Below are positions 15,110-24,371 of a stretch of DNA of 64,000 bases, piece after piece. A program made the translations under genes and the position numbers. Position 1 is the stretch's first letter. Each line of letters begins with the position of its first letter. The DNA is from Aquimarina sp. Aq107 (lineage in GTDB: Bacteria > Bacteroidota > Bacteroidia > Flavobacteriales > Flavobacteriaceae): NCBI RefSeq assembly GCF_943733665.1, contig NZ_OX030782.1, positions 4,946,501-5,010,500 of the forward strand, in the 5' to 3' direction. The notes under the pieces were generated by a model. That model saw nothing but the letters and a program-made list of their open reading frames with translations, did no database searches and was not told where the DNA came from.

Positions 15110-16753
15110 ATGCGTATTCTCTTTTATATCACACTTTTTTTAGCACCACTTTCATTATTTGCTCAAAATGAATTAGATACAATTGCTACTATTAAAGAAG
15201 TTCAATTCAGTTTATCTGTGGATAGTATTTCTAAATATCAACAGTTATCTGTAAAAGCTCATCAAAAAGGAGATTTTGAAACTTATAAGAAATACTGCGA
15301 AGCTATTTTAGAAATTGCTAACACTCATGATTTAGATGATTTAAGGAATCAAGCCTTAGTTAATTTGGGAATATATTATAGCAATGTAGAACAGTTAGAT
15401 AAGGCGATAGAAAAATACTTAATGGTCTTGGATAACCTAAGTAAACTTCCACAAAATAAAAGAGCTGAACTTACAGTTTTAGCGAATTTGGGTAATTTAT
15501 ATAACAAAATAAAAGAGTATGATAAGACGATTGAGACAATGAATCGAGTGATTACTATTGCTTCAACAATCGACCAGTCTGATGTATATTTATTGACCGC
15601 TTATAATGCCTTGGGAAACGCTAGTTCTAGTAAAAAAGAATATTGTCAATCAGTAGAATATAGTCTAAAGGCAAAAGATCTGGCAGTAAAATTAAACCGA
15701 AAGAGCTCAATTATAAGTATTCTTTTAAATTTGAGTGATAATTTTTTGGCACTCGGAGAATATGATCAGGTAGTTTTTTATTGTAAAGAGGTATTAGCAG
15801 CTATAACCGAAGAAGATTCTAAAAAGCAACAAGCCAATGCTCTGATACTAATAGGGGATGCTTTGGTTCGTAATAATGAGCCATTAGAAGCTTTTTCATA
15901 TTTAGTGGAAGCAAGAGACCTTTCTATAGCAGGAAATTTTTTTAAAATACGAAGGGACAGCCATAAATTACTTGCTAAAGTATACGAAGTTAAAGGAGAA
16001 TTTAAAAAATCTTTGGAAGAGCAGAAGTATTATACAGAAGCTAATGAAGAATATCTGAATACACTATCTAGAGCCCAGAAAAAACAATTAGAACTAGAGT
16101 CGGAAGAAAAAACGGAGCTATTAACCGAACAAACGGAAGAACTAGAATTTCTTGCTAAAGAAAAACAGCTATATCTGTTTTTAGGGACTTTATTAGTTAT
16201 TCTGTTAATAAGCTCTTTTGTTATATATAAAAAAAGAAGAAAGAAACTTATTTCAGAATCTCTAAGACTAAAGGCAGATAAAGAACTTTTGACAAATGAG
16301 AAGGAAGCGCTACAGGTGAAACTGAAGAGGATTGCTAAAAACACAAAAAAAGAAAAAGATACCAACACTACCTCTTACCAGAATTCTTCACTTAATTTAG
16401 AAGATCGAAAATTATATATGCAGCAAATTTTAGATTATATGGATACTAAAAAACCATATTTAAATCATGAAATTAAACAATCAGATATTGCAAGTGATCT
16501 GTCTATGAGTGTTCATCTTTTTTCTGAGATATTAAATGTTTGCTTTCTTCGAAATTTCAATAGCTTTATTAATTTGTATAGAGTAAGTGAGGCAAAGTCA
16601 TTGATGAAAAACCCTAAATATAAACAGTATAAGATTTTATCTATTGGGTATGAGGCAGGCTTTTCTAGTAAAACTTCATTTAATAGAGTTTTTAAAAACC
16701 TTGTGGGATCAACACCTTCTGAGTATCAAAAAACACACGTTACATTGGATTAA
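15110..16753 (+). CDS. TPR sensor with membrane segment and C-terminal AraC-type HTH
   Basis: A transcription regulator of a form common in flavobacteria: signal peptide (1-18, ends SLFAQ), about six tetratricopeptide repeats (approximately 45-320, for example AELTVLANLGNLYNKIKEYD), one transmembrane helix (about 353-373, LFLGTLLVILLISSFVIY), a coiled-coil linker rich in Lys and Glu, and an AraC/XylS DNA-binding domain (about 435-545, with GYEAGFSSKTSFNRVFKNLVG as its second helix-turn-helix). The periplasmic TPR part presumably senses a protein or peptide signal. No target can be named. It stands alone, preceded by the three structured repeat units. Confidence 0.85.
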   Translation: MRILFYITLFLAPLSLFAQNELDTIATIKEVQFSLSVDSISKYQQLSVKAHQKGDFETYKKYCEAILEIANTHDLDDLRNQALVNLGIYYSNVEQLDKAIEKYLMVLDNLSKLPQNKRAELTVLANLGNLYNKIKEYDKTIETMNRVITIASTIDQSDVYLLTAYNALGNASSSKKEYCQSVEYSLKAKDLAVKLNRKSSIISILLNLSDNFLALGEYDQVVFYCKEVLAAITEEDSKKQQANALILIGDALVRNNEPLEAFSYLVEARDLSIAGNFFKIRRDSHKLLAKVYEVKGEFKKSLEEQKYYTEANEEYLNTLSRAQKKQLELESEEKTELLTEQTEELEFLAKEKQLYLFLGTLLVILLISSFVIYKKRRKKLISESLRLKADKELLTNEKEALQVKLKRIAKNTKKEKDTNTTSYQNSSLNLEDRKLYMQQILDYMDTKKPYLNHEIKQSDIASDLSMSVHLFSEILNVCFLRNFNSFINLYRVSEAKSLMKNPKYKQYKILSIGYEAGFSSKTSFNRVFKNLVGSTPSEYQKTHVTLD

Positions 16754-16891
16754 TACTAAGTAAGTTATCCAGGGATTCTTTTTTCGTCGGTTAAAGCGAA
16801 TGTAACATATACAGGTTTCAAATTATAAAATGGAACCATTTTTACAGTATTTCTTTTTAAAATTGAATTGGCATAATGATGTGATTAAAAT

Positions 16892-17659
16892 GTGCATTTT
16901 GATCAGATTAAAAAGAAGAATACGCTAATGCTAGGAAGGGAAGAGAATATAGAACTGTATAAAAGTTTTGAAAGTAAGTTTGTGTCTCCATATGACCAAG
17001 TAAGAGAGTTGATAAAAGTGCAATTATATAAACGAATTGTATCTTCTAAAATATCAGTAAATATTAAAAAAAAGCCTTTAGTAGTTTTTTACTTTGCGTC
17101 TAATGGTATAGACGTGCCTAAAGAGGATTGGACATATGAAATGAAGCAAAGTGCTAAGCAATATGCAATAGATTATCCCGTTCCTGGCGCTGAAAAGAAA
17201 TACTCCAATTATGGGAAAACTATGCGGTTTTTATCAGTAGTAATGGCGATATCAATCAGTGCATTTATTTTTTATATCTATAATATAAAAACAATTGAAC
17301 TTGAGAATGATTTTATTGAATTTACGAGCTTACCCAAAATAGGAGATAAATATTATGGCTTGTTGATTCAGCCAGTATCTGATTCGGATTTGCCCGAAAA
17401 AAGTTATGGTTGGATAAAAATAATAGATGTGAACCCAGCAGATAGTATTGTTAGCTATAGAATAAGCTTTGATTTAGGAACTGCTACCGTCAACACTTTA
17501 GATACTGATTATACGAATTTTGAATTCATAATTTTCGAAGGTAAGTTTGAAGTTATAGGAGATCGTGAAATAAAGATTGTGTCACCAGATAAAAAAATGA
17601 AATTCAAATCTCAAATGATTCAAGATGATATTAGAAATTATAAAATATCTGCTAATTAG
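16892..17659 (+). CDS. Hypothetical protein with one central membrane helix
   Basis: Up to 255 residues, with a cytoplasmic N-terminal part of about 110 residues (basic, containing YDQVRELIKVQLYKRIV), one hydrophobic helix (about 111-131, FLSVVMAISISAFIFYIYNI) and a C-terminal extracytoplasmic part with strand-like segments ending in VIGDREIKIVSPDKKMKF. The start is uncertain: the first ATG gives MHFDQIKKK, and a second in-frame ATG at 16928 (MLGREEN) is equally plausible. No family recognised. A small membrane protein follows 39 bases later, suggesting a two-gene unit. Confidence 0.6.
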   Translation: MHFDQIKKKNTLMLGREENIELYKSFESKFVSPYDQVRELIKVQLYKRIVSSKISVNIKKKPLVVFYFASNGIDVPKEDWTYEMKQSAKQYAIDYPVPGAEKKYSNYGKTMRFLSVVMAISISAFIFYIYNIKTIELENDFIEFTSLPKIGDKYYGLLIQPVSDSDLPEKSYGWIKIIDVNPADSIVSYRISFDLGTATVNTLDTDYTNFEFIIFEGKFEVIGDREIKIVSPDKKMKFKSQMIQDDIRNYKISAN

Positions 17660-17698
17660 TAATAAGATGTTAACTTGTAAAGTGAAATAGATCAACTT

Positions 17699-18001
17699 AT
17701 GAAAGTTCCATTTTATGTTTTTTTGGTCTTTACTTTGCTATTGCTAGGTTTGTTTATCTATAATGCATTTTTTGCATATCACGGAGCGGATGGCTTGAGT
17801 GGTTTTTTTGCAGGTATAATACTTGGAGGAGGTTTTATAATTTGTATGATTATTACAATATCATTAGGCAGTATTATGTTTCTTCCTAAAATTTCAGCAT
17901 TAAAGCGCTTTGGCATCGTATCAGGTCTTTCTGTTTTGGCCATTGTAATTTTTTTATCAGTTTTTTATTGTAATAACTATAGATTAATATCTGTTAGGTA
18001 A
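17699..18001 (+). CDS. Small membrane protein, three predicted helices
   Basis: A 100-residue, strongly hydrophobic protein with helices at about 5-27, 35-62 and 72-92 and a short basic C-terminus (NNYRLISVR). The middle helix is glycine-rich (GFFAGIILGGGF). No family recognised and no catalytic residues seen. It follows the previous membrane protein closely and is probably in the same transcript. Confidence 0.6.
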   Translation: MKVPFYVFLVFTLLLLGLFIYNAFFAYHGADGLSGFFAGIILGGGFIICMIITISLGSIMFLPKISALKRFGIVSGLSVLAIVIFLSVFYCNNYRLISVR

Positions 18002-18132
18002 ATCAGTTTAAAGATTGTAAGAACTACTATCTATAGGATAACATTGAATAAAATGTGTAATAAAAGATCTTTAGAAGTAAAAGAAGGTTGTTTAGATTTT
18101 GATGTAAACAATATGTAATTAATTTAGGTCTC

Positions 18133-18690
18133 ATGAAATTGAAAACATTAGGAATATTAAAGCAGGATATTGGTAATTGGCCTTTAGAAAACGATTGGAT
18201 AACTACACAACCAATTGCAACTCCTTTCTTTGATCAAAAAGAAGTATTATATCGATTGGATTTTACCGAGGTCTCGGAAATGGATCCAATTAGGATAGAC
18301 CAAGTTCTTTTCAATTTTATGAATATTGATGAATCTGTTAAAATAGAAGCGGCTAAAAAAGCATTTGATGATTGGATAACGTTTAATGATGCCGTAGGTT
18401 ATCTGGATACAATAGAAACCTATCAAATGGCATCTAATAAACCAAGATGGATGATTAGTGCATTGAAACGGATGTTACCACTTTTAGATCTTACAGAATC
18501 TAATAAAGTTTGGGATCATATAACACCAATTGAAATTATTATTACCAAAGATCGACATGAGAGAAATGAAAACATTTATGTTCAAATCTTGTGTAATTGT
18601 CTATGGCAAGAAGAACATGGTTTACAATTTATATTAAAAGAAGGTAATGAGCTAATTAGAGTTAGTGATCAAGATGGGGATTTATTTTAG
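18133..18690 (+). CDS. Hypothetical cytoplasmic protein (possibly DUF6985-like)
   Basis: 185 residues, acidic, no signal peptide or membrane segment. The C-terminal stretch YVQILCNCLWQEEHGLQFILKEGNELIRVSDQDGDLF has the form of small domains (such as DUF6985) found in bacterial proteins that include candidate immunity proteins. The match is by pattern only and weak. The N-terminal half contains two conserved-looking Trp-rich segments (DIGNWPLENDW). It sits alone between the small membrane protein and the xylose operon, with 231 bases before xylB. Function unknown. Confidence 0.55.
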   Translation: MKLKTLGILKQDIGNWPLENDWITTQPIATPFFDQKEVLYRLDFTEVSEMDPIRIDQVLFNFMNIDESVKIEAAKKAFDDWITFNDAVGYLDTIETYQMASNKPRWMISALKRMLPLLDLTESNKVWDHITPIEIIITKDRHERNENIYVQILCNCLWQEEHGLQFILKEGNELIRVSDQDGDLF

Positions 18691-18824
18691 AAGTTCTATA
18701 TCCTAACTATGAAAAGTTTTGTGGCTTAATCCTTCACAAATAGTGGCTAGAACCTTTTTGGCAATATATCTGTATTAATTGGTTCTTTTTTACAAAGGTA
18801 GCTGTTGTTCTATTTATTGTTTTT

Positions 18825-18850
18825 ACGAAAATTTAGCTACAAGTTTTCGT
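18825..18850. promoter_or_regulatory. Candidate LacI-type operator upstream of xylB (split half-sites)
   Basis: ACGAAAA (18825-18831) and TTTTCGT (18844-18850) form an inverted repeat separated by 12 bases, 72 bases before the xylB start. The same half-sites occur nearly touching at 24211 and 43278. The extra spacing is about one turn of the helix. A further single ACGAAAA lies at 18909, just before the start codon. Confidence 0.45.
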
Positions 18851-18921
18851 TTATATCCATAATTTATTCATCCTAATCAATATAGATTTTAGATTTTTAT
18901 ATCCAATAACGAAAATGTTAC

Positions 18922-20415
18922 ATGTATTATATAGGATTCGATATAGGAAGTTCATCAGTTAAAGCTGCACTTATTGATGCAGAAAACGGTAAGAGTATAG
19001 CCTCAATAAATGAACCCAAAAATGAGATGGACATTATCTCTGTAAATAGTGATTGGGCAGAACAAAATCCTAATTTTTGGTGGGAGAACGTTTGTAAAGC
19101 TTGTAAGCGGTTATTAAAGGAAAATGCAGTTGCTTCAGAGTTAGTTCTAGGGATTGGTATATCTTATCAGATGCATGGACTTGTTTTGATAGATGCCAAT
19201 GGCGAACTATTACGAAATTCTATTATTTGGTGCGATAGTAGAGCGGTTCAGATCGGAAATAAAGCTTTTAAAGAATTAGGAGAAGAAAAATGTAAAAAAA
19301 ACCTTCTTAATTCTCCTGCAAATTTTACTGCATCCAAGCTAAAATGGGTGCGAGATAATGAACCGGATATTTATAAAAAAGCATATAAATTTATGCTACC
19401 AGGAGATTATATTGCATATAGGTTCACTAACCAAATTAACACTACAAAATCAGGACTTTCTGAGGGAATTTTATGGGATTACAAAAAACAAGAACCTGCA
19501 AAATGGTTGTTAGAATACTATGATATTGATACAAGTCTTATTCCAGATATTGTTGATACGTTTTCTAATCAAGGAGAACTTAGTAGTAAAGGAGCAGAAG
19601 AAAGTGGTTTAAATGTAGGAACCCCCATTTTTTATAGAGCAGGTGATCAACCTAACAATGCACTTTCTCTTAATGTTTTTAATCCAGGAGAGGTGGCGCT
19701 TACTGGAGGTACATCTGGAGTAATTTATGCTGTAACCGATAATTTATCAGGTAAAGAACCTGTAAAGTATAATAATTTTGCTCACGTTAATTACAGTGAA
19801 CAAAAACCTGTAATCGGTAAATTGTTGTGCGTGAATGGAGCAGGTATTCAATATAGATGGTTAAAAAACAACCTTAATCTGGAGACAAGCTCATATCAAA
19901 CTATGAATTCACTTGCTTCAAAAATACCTGTTGGATCTGATAATCTACAATTAATACCTTTTGGAAATGGAGCAGAAAGAATGTTTGATAATAAAACAAT
20001 AGGAACCCAGATCTGTAATATCAATTTAAATAAACATACGAGATCCCATATATGCAGAGCAGCTTTAGAAGGAATAGCATTTTCTTTTGTTTACGGTATG
20101 GAGATTTTAAGAAAAGATGGTGCCAATATAGAAGTAATACGAGCTGGAAATGATAATTTATTCAGGTCAGAAATATTTTCTAATACCGTTTCTACTTTAA
20201 TCGACCAAGAAATTGAAATTTATAACACTACTGGCGCAGTAGGTGCAGCAAGAGCAGCAGGATGGGCAAAAGGAACATTCGAAGATATTGGAGGTATGAT
20301 TACTAAAAATGATAAAGTAATGACCTATCATCCTCTTCAGAATAAAGAGGATTATCAGTTGGCATATCAAAATTGGAAAAAAGAACTTAATAGAATTTTA
20401 ATAGATAAAAAATGA
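18922..20415 (+). CDS. xylB: Xylulokinase
   Basis: Phosphorylates D-xylulose with ATP to xylulose 5-phosphate for the pentose phosphate pathway. FGGY-family kinase of 497 residues, normal length. Visible motifs: N-terminal GFDIGSSSVKAALID; substrate region YQMHGLVLID and WCDSRA; catalytic base D242 in AGDQPNNA; C-terminal ATP-binding segment VIRAGNDNLFRSEIFSN and GAVGAARAAG. The stop codon overlaps the xylose isomerase start (ATGA), which indicates translational coupling. It leads the xylBA-galM operon, with a candidate LacI-type operator upstream. Confidence 0.95.
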   Translation: MYYIGFDIGSSSVKAALIDAENGKSIASINEPKNEMDIISVNSDWAEQNPNFWWENVCKACKRLLKENAVASELVLGIGISYQMHGLVLIDANGELLRNSIIWCDSRAVQIGNKAFKELGEEKCKKNLLNSPANFTASKLKWVRDNEPDIYKKAYKFMLPGDYIAYRFTNQINTTKSGLSEGILWDYKKQEPAKWLLEYYDIDTSLIPDIVDTFSNQGELSSKGAEESGLNVGTPIFYRAGDQPNNALSLNVFNPGEVALTGGTSGVIYAVTDNLSGKEPVKYNNFAHVNYSEQKPVIGKLLCVNGAGIQYRWLKNNLNLETSSYQTMNSLASKIPVGSDNLQLIPFGNGAERMFDNKTIGTQICNINLNKHTRSHICRAALEGIAFSFVYGMEILRKDGANIEVIRAGNDNLFRSEIFSNTVSTLIDQEIEIYNTTGAVGAARAAGWAKGTFEDIGGMITKNDKVMTYHPLQNKEDYQLAYQNWKKELNRILIDKK

Positions 20416-21737
20416 TTGTACTAGGAAACCAAGAATACTTTAAAGGGATTGGTGAAATTAAATTTGAAGGAAAAGAATCTGACAATCCATTAGCATTTAA
20501 ATATTATGATCCAGAAAGGATTGTAGCAGGAAAAACGTTAAGAGAGCATTTTAAATTTGCTATTGCGTATTGGCATACTTTCTGTGGTCAAGGTGCTGAT
20601 CCATTTGGTTGGGGAACTCAGAATTTTTCTTGGGATAAGTCGTCAGACCCTATTCAGGCAGCAAAAGATAAAGCAGATGCGGCATTTGAGTTTATTAGTA
20701 AGATGGGGTTTGATTATTTTTGTTTTCATGATTTTGATTTGGTACAAGAGGCTCCAACATTTGCTGAGTCAGAAAAAAGATTGGCTACAATCACAGAGTA
20801 TATAAAAGAAAAAAAGAAAGAATCAGGTATCAAATTATTATGGGGTACAGCGAATTGTTTTTCGAATCCAAGATACATGAATGGAGCTGCCACAAATCCT
20901 GATTTTAATGTACTGGCTAGAGCTGGAGCTCAGGTTAAATTAGCTTTAGACGCTACAATAGCATTAGACGGAGAAAACTATGTTTTTTGGGGTGGTAGAG
21001 AAGGTTATATGTCTTTGCTTAATACAGATATGAAGAGAGAATTAGAACATTTGGCTCGGTTTTTAACAATATCAAGAGATTATGCTAGAGCACAAGGTTT
21101 TAAAGGAACATTTTTTATCGAGCCAAAACCAATGGAACCAACAAAACATCAATATGATTTTGATACAGCTACGTCAATTGGATTTTTAAAAGAACACGGA
21201 CTGGACAAAGATTTCAAGATTAATATAGAAGTAAATCATGCTACGTTGGCACAGCATACTTTTCAGCATGAATTAGAAGTAGCAGCAAGTGCAGGTATGT
21301 TAGGTAGTATAGATGCTAATAGAGGTGATTATCAAAATGGATGGGATACTGATCAGTTTCCTAATAGTATTTTAGAAACTACAGAAGCTATGTTGGTGTT
21401 CTTAAAGGCAGGAGGACTTCAAGGTGGAGGCGTTAACTTTGATGCAAAAATAAGACGAAATTCTACAGATATGGAAGATGTGTTTTTAGCACATATTGGG
21501 GGAGCAGATGTTTTTGCCAGAGCTCTAATTACAGCAGACAAGATTATTACTTCGTCTTCCTATGAAAAATTAAGACAGCAACGTTATAATTCATTCGATA
21601 CAGGAAAAGGTAAAGAATTTGAAAGTGGGTCATTGCAATTAAAAGACCTGTATGAAATAGCTACAAATAATGGTGAACTTTCTTTGCAAAGTGGTAAACA
21701 AGAATTATTCGAAAATATTATTAATCAGTATATTTAG
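20412..21737 (+). CDS. xylA: Xylose isomerase
   Basis: Converts D-xylose to D-xylulose. 441 residues, the long class II form with an N-terminal extension. Active-site residues are in place: H106 and D109 in FHDFD, GGREGY, metal ligand E237 in FIEPKPMEPTKHQYD, NIEVNHATLA with its metal-binding Glu and His, and SIDANRGDYQNGWDTDQF with the C-terminal ligands. Two divalent metals (Mg, Mn or Co) are expected from the family. It overlaps xylB by 4 bases and is followed 42 bases later by an aldose epimerase gene. Confidence 0.97.
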   Translation: MIVLGNQEYFKGIGEIKFEGKESDNPLAFKYYDPERIVAGKTLREHFKFAIAYWHTFCGQGADPFGWGTQNFSWDKSSDPIQAAKDKADAAFEFISKMGFDYFCFHDFDLVQEAPTFAESEKRLATITEYIKEKKKESGIKLLWGTANCFSNPRYMNGAATNPDFNVLARAGAQVKLALDATIALDGENYVFWGGREGYMSLLNTDMKRELEHLARFLTISRDYARAQGFKGTFFIEPKPMEPTKHQYDFDTATSIGFLKEHGLDKDFKINIEVNHATLAQHTFQHELEVAASAGMLGSIDANRGDYQNGWDTDQFPNSILETTEAMLVFLKAGGLQGGGVNFDAKIRRNSTDMEDVFLAHIGGADVFARALITADKIITSSSYEKLRQQRYNSFDTGKGKEFESGSLQLKDLYEIATNNGELSLQSGKQELFENIINQYI

Positions 21738-21779
21738 TCAGTTCATAGTAGCCTTAAGATTATAACACCATAAATTATT

Positions 21780-22802
21780 ATGACTCAAAAAACATGGGAT
21801 GCCGCAAAGGATACAACTTTTGCTGCTATTACATTGCAGAATACCAATGGAGGTAAATTAAAACTCACTAATTATGGAGCATCAATTGTAAGTTTAGAGA
21901 TTCCTAATAAAGAAAACAAATTGGTTAATGTAGTTTTGGGGCTAGAGACTGTAAATGAATATAAAGAAGTATCTTATCATCCAAGTGCTAAGTTTTTGGG
22001 GGCCTCAATAGGAAGGTATGCAGGTAGAATTAGTAACGGAGGTTTTGAACTTGACGGTAATAAATACGAAATACATCAAAATAATGGAGTTCATTTACAT
22101 GGTGGATACGAAGGCTTTGATAAAAAAATTTGGAGGGTAGATTCGATTAACCATGATACTAATACGGCTATCTTTTCTTATAACAGTCGGCATCTGGAAG
22201 AAGGATATCCAGGAAATTTAAAGGTAAAAGCAATATATCATTTGTCAGAAGATAATGATTTAACGATTACTTATAAAGCTGTTTCTGATATTGATACTGT
22301 GGTAAATCTCACCAATCACGCTTATTTTAACCTGAATGGTTCAGGGGATATTTTAGACCATACATTATTATTAGATTGCCCAGAATATTTAGAAGTTGAT
22401 ACTAAACAATTACCAACGGGAAAAACAAAATCTGTAACAGGAACCAAATTCGATTTCTTAACTTCAACCTCTTTGCGAAGATTAATAAATTCAGGTCATA
22501 TCGATGATACTTTTATTTTTAATATGAACAAAAGTAGCCATAATAGAATCAGCTTAGAGTCCTCAGTAAGTGGTTTAAAAATGGAAGTAAAGACAAACCA
22601 ACCAGCTGTTGTAATTTTTACACCAGAAAATTTTCCGGATTGGAATTTTAAAGATCAGGTAAAATATGATCGTTTTCCTGCTATTTGTTTCGAAACTCAG
22701 AATTATCCTGATGCACCTAATCATAAACACTTTCCCTCTTCGTTGCTAAAAGCAGGGAAACACTATGAGAATAAAAGTGTTTTTAAGTTTTCTGTTGTTT
22801 AA
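21780..22802 (+). CDS. galM: Aldose 1-epimerase (mutarotase)
   Basis: Interconverts alpha and beta anomers of aldoses. Next to xylAB the substrate is probably xylose released from xylan, which XylA takes as the alpha anomer. 340 residues with no signal peptide, hence cytoplasmic. Catalytic H180 in NLTNHAYFNL (general acid) and E305 in CFETQNYPDAPNH (general base) are present, as are SIGRYAGRI and the HLHGG motif near residue 104. Last gene of the xylose operon, converging on the LacI-type gene with 23 bases between stop codons. Confidence 0.93.
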   Translation: MTQKTWDAAKDTTFAAITLQNTNGGKLKLTNYGASIVSLEIPNKENKLVNVVLGLETVNEYKEVSYHPSAKFLGASIGRYAGRISNGGFELDGNKYEIHQNNGVHLHGGYEGFDKKIWRVDSINHDTNTAIFSYNSRHLEEGYPGNLKVKAIYHLSEDNDLTITYKAVSDIDTVVNLTNHAYFNLNGSGDILDHTLLLDCPEYLEVDTKQLPTGKTKSVTGTKFDFLTSTSLRRLINSGHIDDTFIFNMNKSSHNRISLESSVSGLKMEVKTNQPAVVIFTPENFPDWNFKDQVKYDRFPAICFETQNYPDAPNHKHFPSSLLKAGKHYENKSVFKFSVV

Positions 22803-22825
22803 AGAAAACGAGTGCTCCTACCCTA

Positions 22826-23857
22826 TTAGTGTAGGCGTTTTGTAGAATCTCTTTCTATGAGGTTTGTTTTTATTACTTTGGTTGTATATGATGTTTCGAT
22901 ATTTTCATTTTCTATTTTGTCTATAAGTATTTTTGCAGCAGCTTCTCCTAGATAAGTACTATGCTGACTTACTGTGGTTATAGCTGGTGTTACATGACGA
23001 GGAAGAACACCATTGGTAAAACCAATAATAGAAATATCTTCTGGCACTTTATACCCTTTATATAGTGCCATTTTAAGCGTGCTAATTGCAGAATCTTCTT
23101 CTAAACATAAAATGGCATCTACTTTTTTAGCATCAAGAACTATTTTTAGTAAGGTATCTATGTCATTAAATTCATCGACCTTAAGTATTAAATCTTCATC
23201 AATAGGAATATTAGCTTCTATAAGGGCTCTCTTGTACCCTTCTAATCGATGTTTTCCCACACTAAGTTGATGTATATTAGAAACGATAACAATATTTCTA
23301 CAGCCTGTTTTAATGAAATAATTAACAGCATTAAATGCCCCTTCTTCATCATTTACGATAACTTTATCACATTCGATTTCGTCAGTAACTCTATCAATCA
23401 TAACAATGGGAATCCCTTGATTTATCGCATTTTTAAAATGATTAAAATCTTTTTTTATTTGAGTCTCTTCTGCGATTGATAATATGAATCCATCTAAATC
23501 CGAATTTTTTAAGAGTTCCATGGCAGTAACTTCTTTCTCGCGAGATTCATTAGAGATACAGGTGATTAGATTATATCCTTTTTCTGTTGCTATCTTTTCG
23601 ATACCAACAAAAACTTTGGTAAAAAAGTGATTAAGCATATTGGGTATAATTACCCCTATAGTTTTGGTGTTTTTTTGTTTTTCGTAAGTAAAATTACTTT
23701 GATTCGATTTATATTGTAGTTCATTAGCATATTCCTGAATCATAGATTTAGTTCTATTACTAATTTCATAACTATCATTTAGTGCTTTAGAAACTGTAGC
23801 GATAGACACATTGAATTCTTTAGCAATATCTTTTAATGTAATTCTCTTTTTTTTCAT
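22826..23857 (-). CDS. LacI-family transcriptional repressor, probable xylose/xylan regulator
   Basis: 343 residues: an N-terminal LacI helix-turn-helix with hinge (ITLKDIAKEFNVSIATVSKALNDSYEIS, residues 5-32), then a periplasmic-binding-protein-like effector domain (TIGVIIPNMLNHFFTKVFVGIEKIA; GFILSIAEE; VVIVSNIHQLSVGKHRLEGY; ISIIGFTNGVLPRHVTPAITTVSQH). The convergent position next to xylBA-galM and divergent position to the GH11 xylanase make it the likely regulator of this locus. The inducer would be xylose or a derivative, by inference. Candidate sites with ACGAAAA half-sites lie upstream of xylB, the GH11 gene and the GH8 gene. The gene starts 514 bases from the GH11 start. Confidence 0.92.
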   Translation of the reverse strand: MKKKRITLKDIAKEFNVSIATVSKALNDSYEISNRTKSMIQEYANELQYKSNQSNFTYEKQKNTKTIGVIIPNMLNHFFTKVFVGIEKIATEKGYNLITCISNESREKEVTAMELLKNSDLDGFILSIAEETQIKKDFNHFKNAINQGIPIVMIDRVTDEIECDKVIVNDEEGAFNAVNYFIKTGCRNIVIVSNIHQLSVGKHRLEGYKRALIEANIPIDEDLILKVDEFNDIDTLLKIVLDAKKVDAILCLEEDSAISTLKMALYKGYKVPEDISIIGFTNGVLPRHVTPAITTVSQHSTYLGEAAAKILIDKIENENIETSYTTKVIKTNLIERDSTKRLH

Positions 23858-24210
23858 ATTAGTTTTAAAGACTGTTTTTGGCTAAGCAACAGTTATTAGT
23901 AGCTTATTTTGAGTTATCAAAACTTTATATTGAATTTTAATAAATTATTCGCAAAAACTAAGTAAATCAACCTTAATCGTAAAGTAATCTTAATAATTTA
24001 ATTTACCATAGAGTGTAATTCTAATTGCAACAAAATTTGCAAAGATTGCTTCAAATATTTTAGAACTCTCTTTTTTAAGCCACTTATAAGTATTCCGATT
24101 GTTTTGTTTTTCTAAGAAAGAATCTAAAAATATTGTTTTTTCATAAAGTTGATTTTATACCAGTAAAAGGAGATAATTTAATTATTTGATTGTCAGTTTT
24201 TTAGAGTTCA

Positions 24211-24225
24211 ACGAAAAGTTTTCGT
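24211..24225. promoter_or_regulatory. Palindromic LacI-type operator upstream of GH11 xylanase
   Basis: ACGAAAAGTTTTCGT is a perfect 15-base palindrome around a central G, 146 bases before the xylanase ATG and 52 bases upstream of its -7-like box. The half-site matches those before xylB and the GH8 gene. It may serve both the repressor gene and the xylanase gene. Confidence 0.6.
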
Positions 24226-24256
24226 AGAATTTAATTTAAAACGGATTGAATTATCA

Positions 24257-24284
24257 ATTGTTTTTATAATGAATTATAATTTTG
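24257..24284 (+). promoter_or_regulatory. Possible promoter of the GH11 xylanase gene
   Basis: TAATTTTG (24277-24284) fits the -7 consensus TAnnTTTG exactly. The best -33 candidate is ATTG (24257-24260) with a short 16-base spacer, so the promoter is imperfect and may need activation. The leader would be about 80 bases. Confidence 0.4.
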
Positions 24285-24371
24285 AGTATTAACTAAATTT
24301 TTAACACAAATTCATTCGTATTCTTAATGAATATGATTTTTTGAATCATTCTAATTTAAAAACACGTAATT

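Larger units (their letters stand above)
23858..24371. other. Divergent control region between LacI-type regulator and GH11 xylanase
   Basis: 514 bases without a supportable gene. It contains the perfect palindrome at 24211-24225 and a -7-like box at 24277 (both described separately). The remainder is A/T-rich with no clear structure that I can see. Confidence 0.6.

Noticed and set aside
18053..18118. 21-codon ATG-started frame before the DUF6985-like gene
   Set aside because: Very short, with no hydrophobic segment or recognisable motif and no clear spacing signal.
22803..22850. Terminator between the convergent galM and LacI-type genes
   Set aside because: AAAACG/CGTTTT and CCTAC/GTAGG can pair, but only with a six-base bulge and partly inside the LacI coding region; too weak to list.
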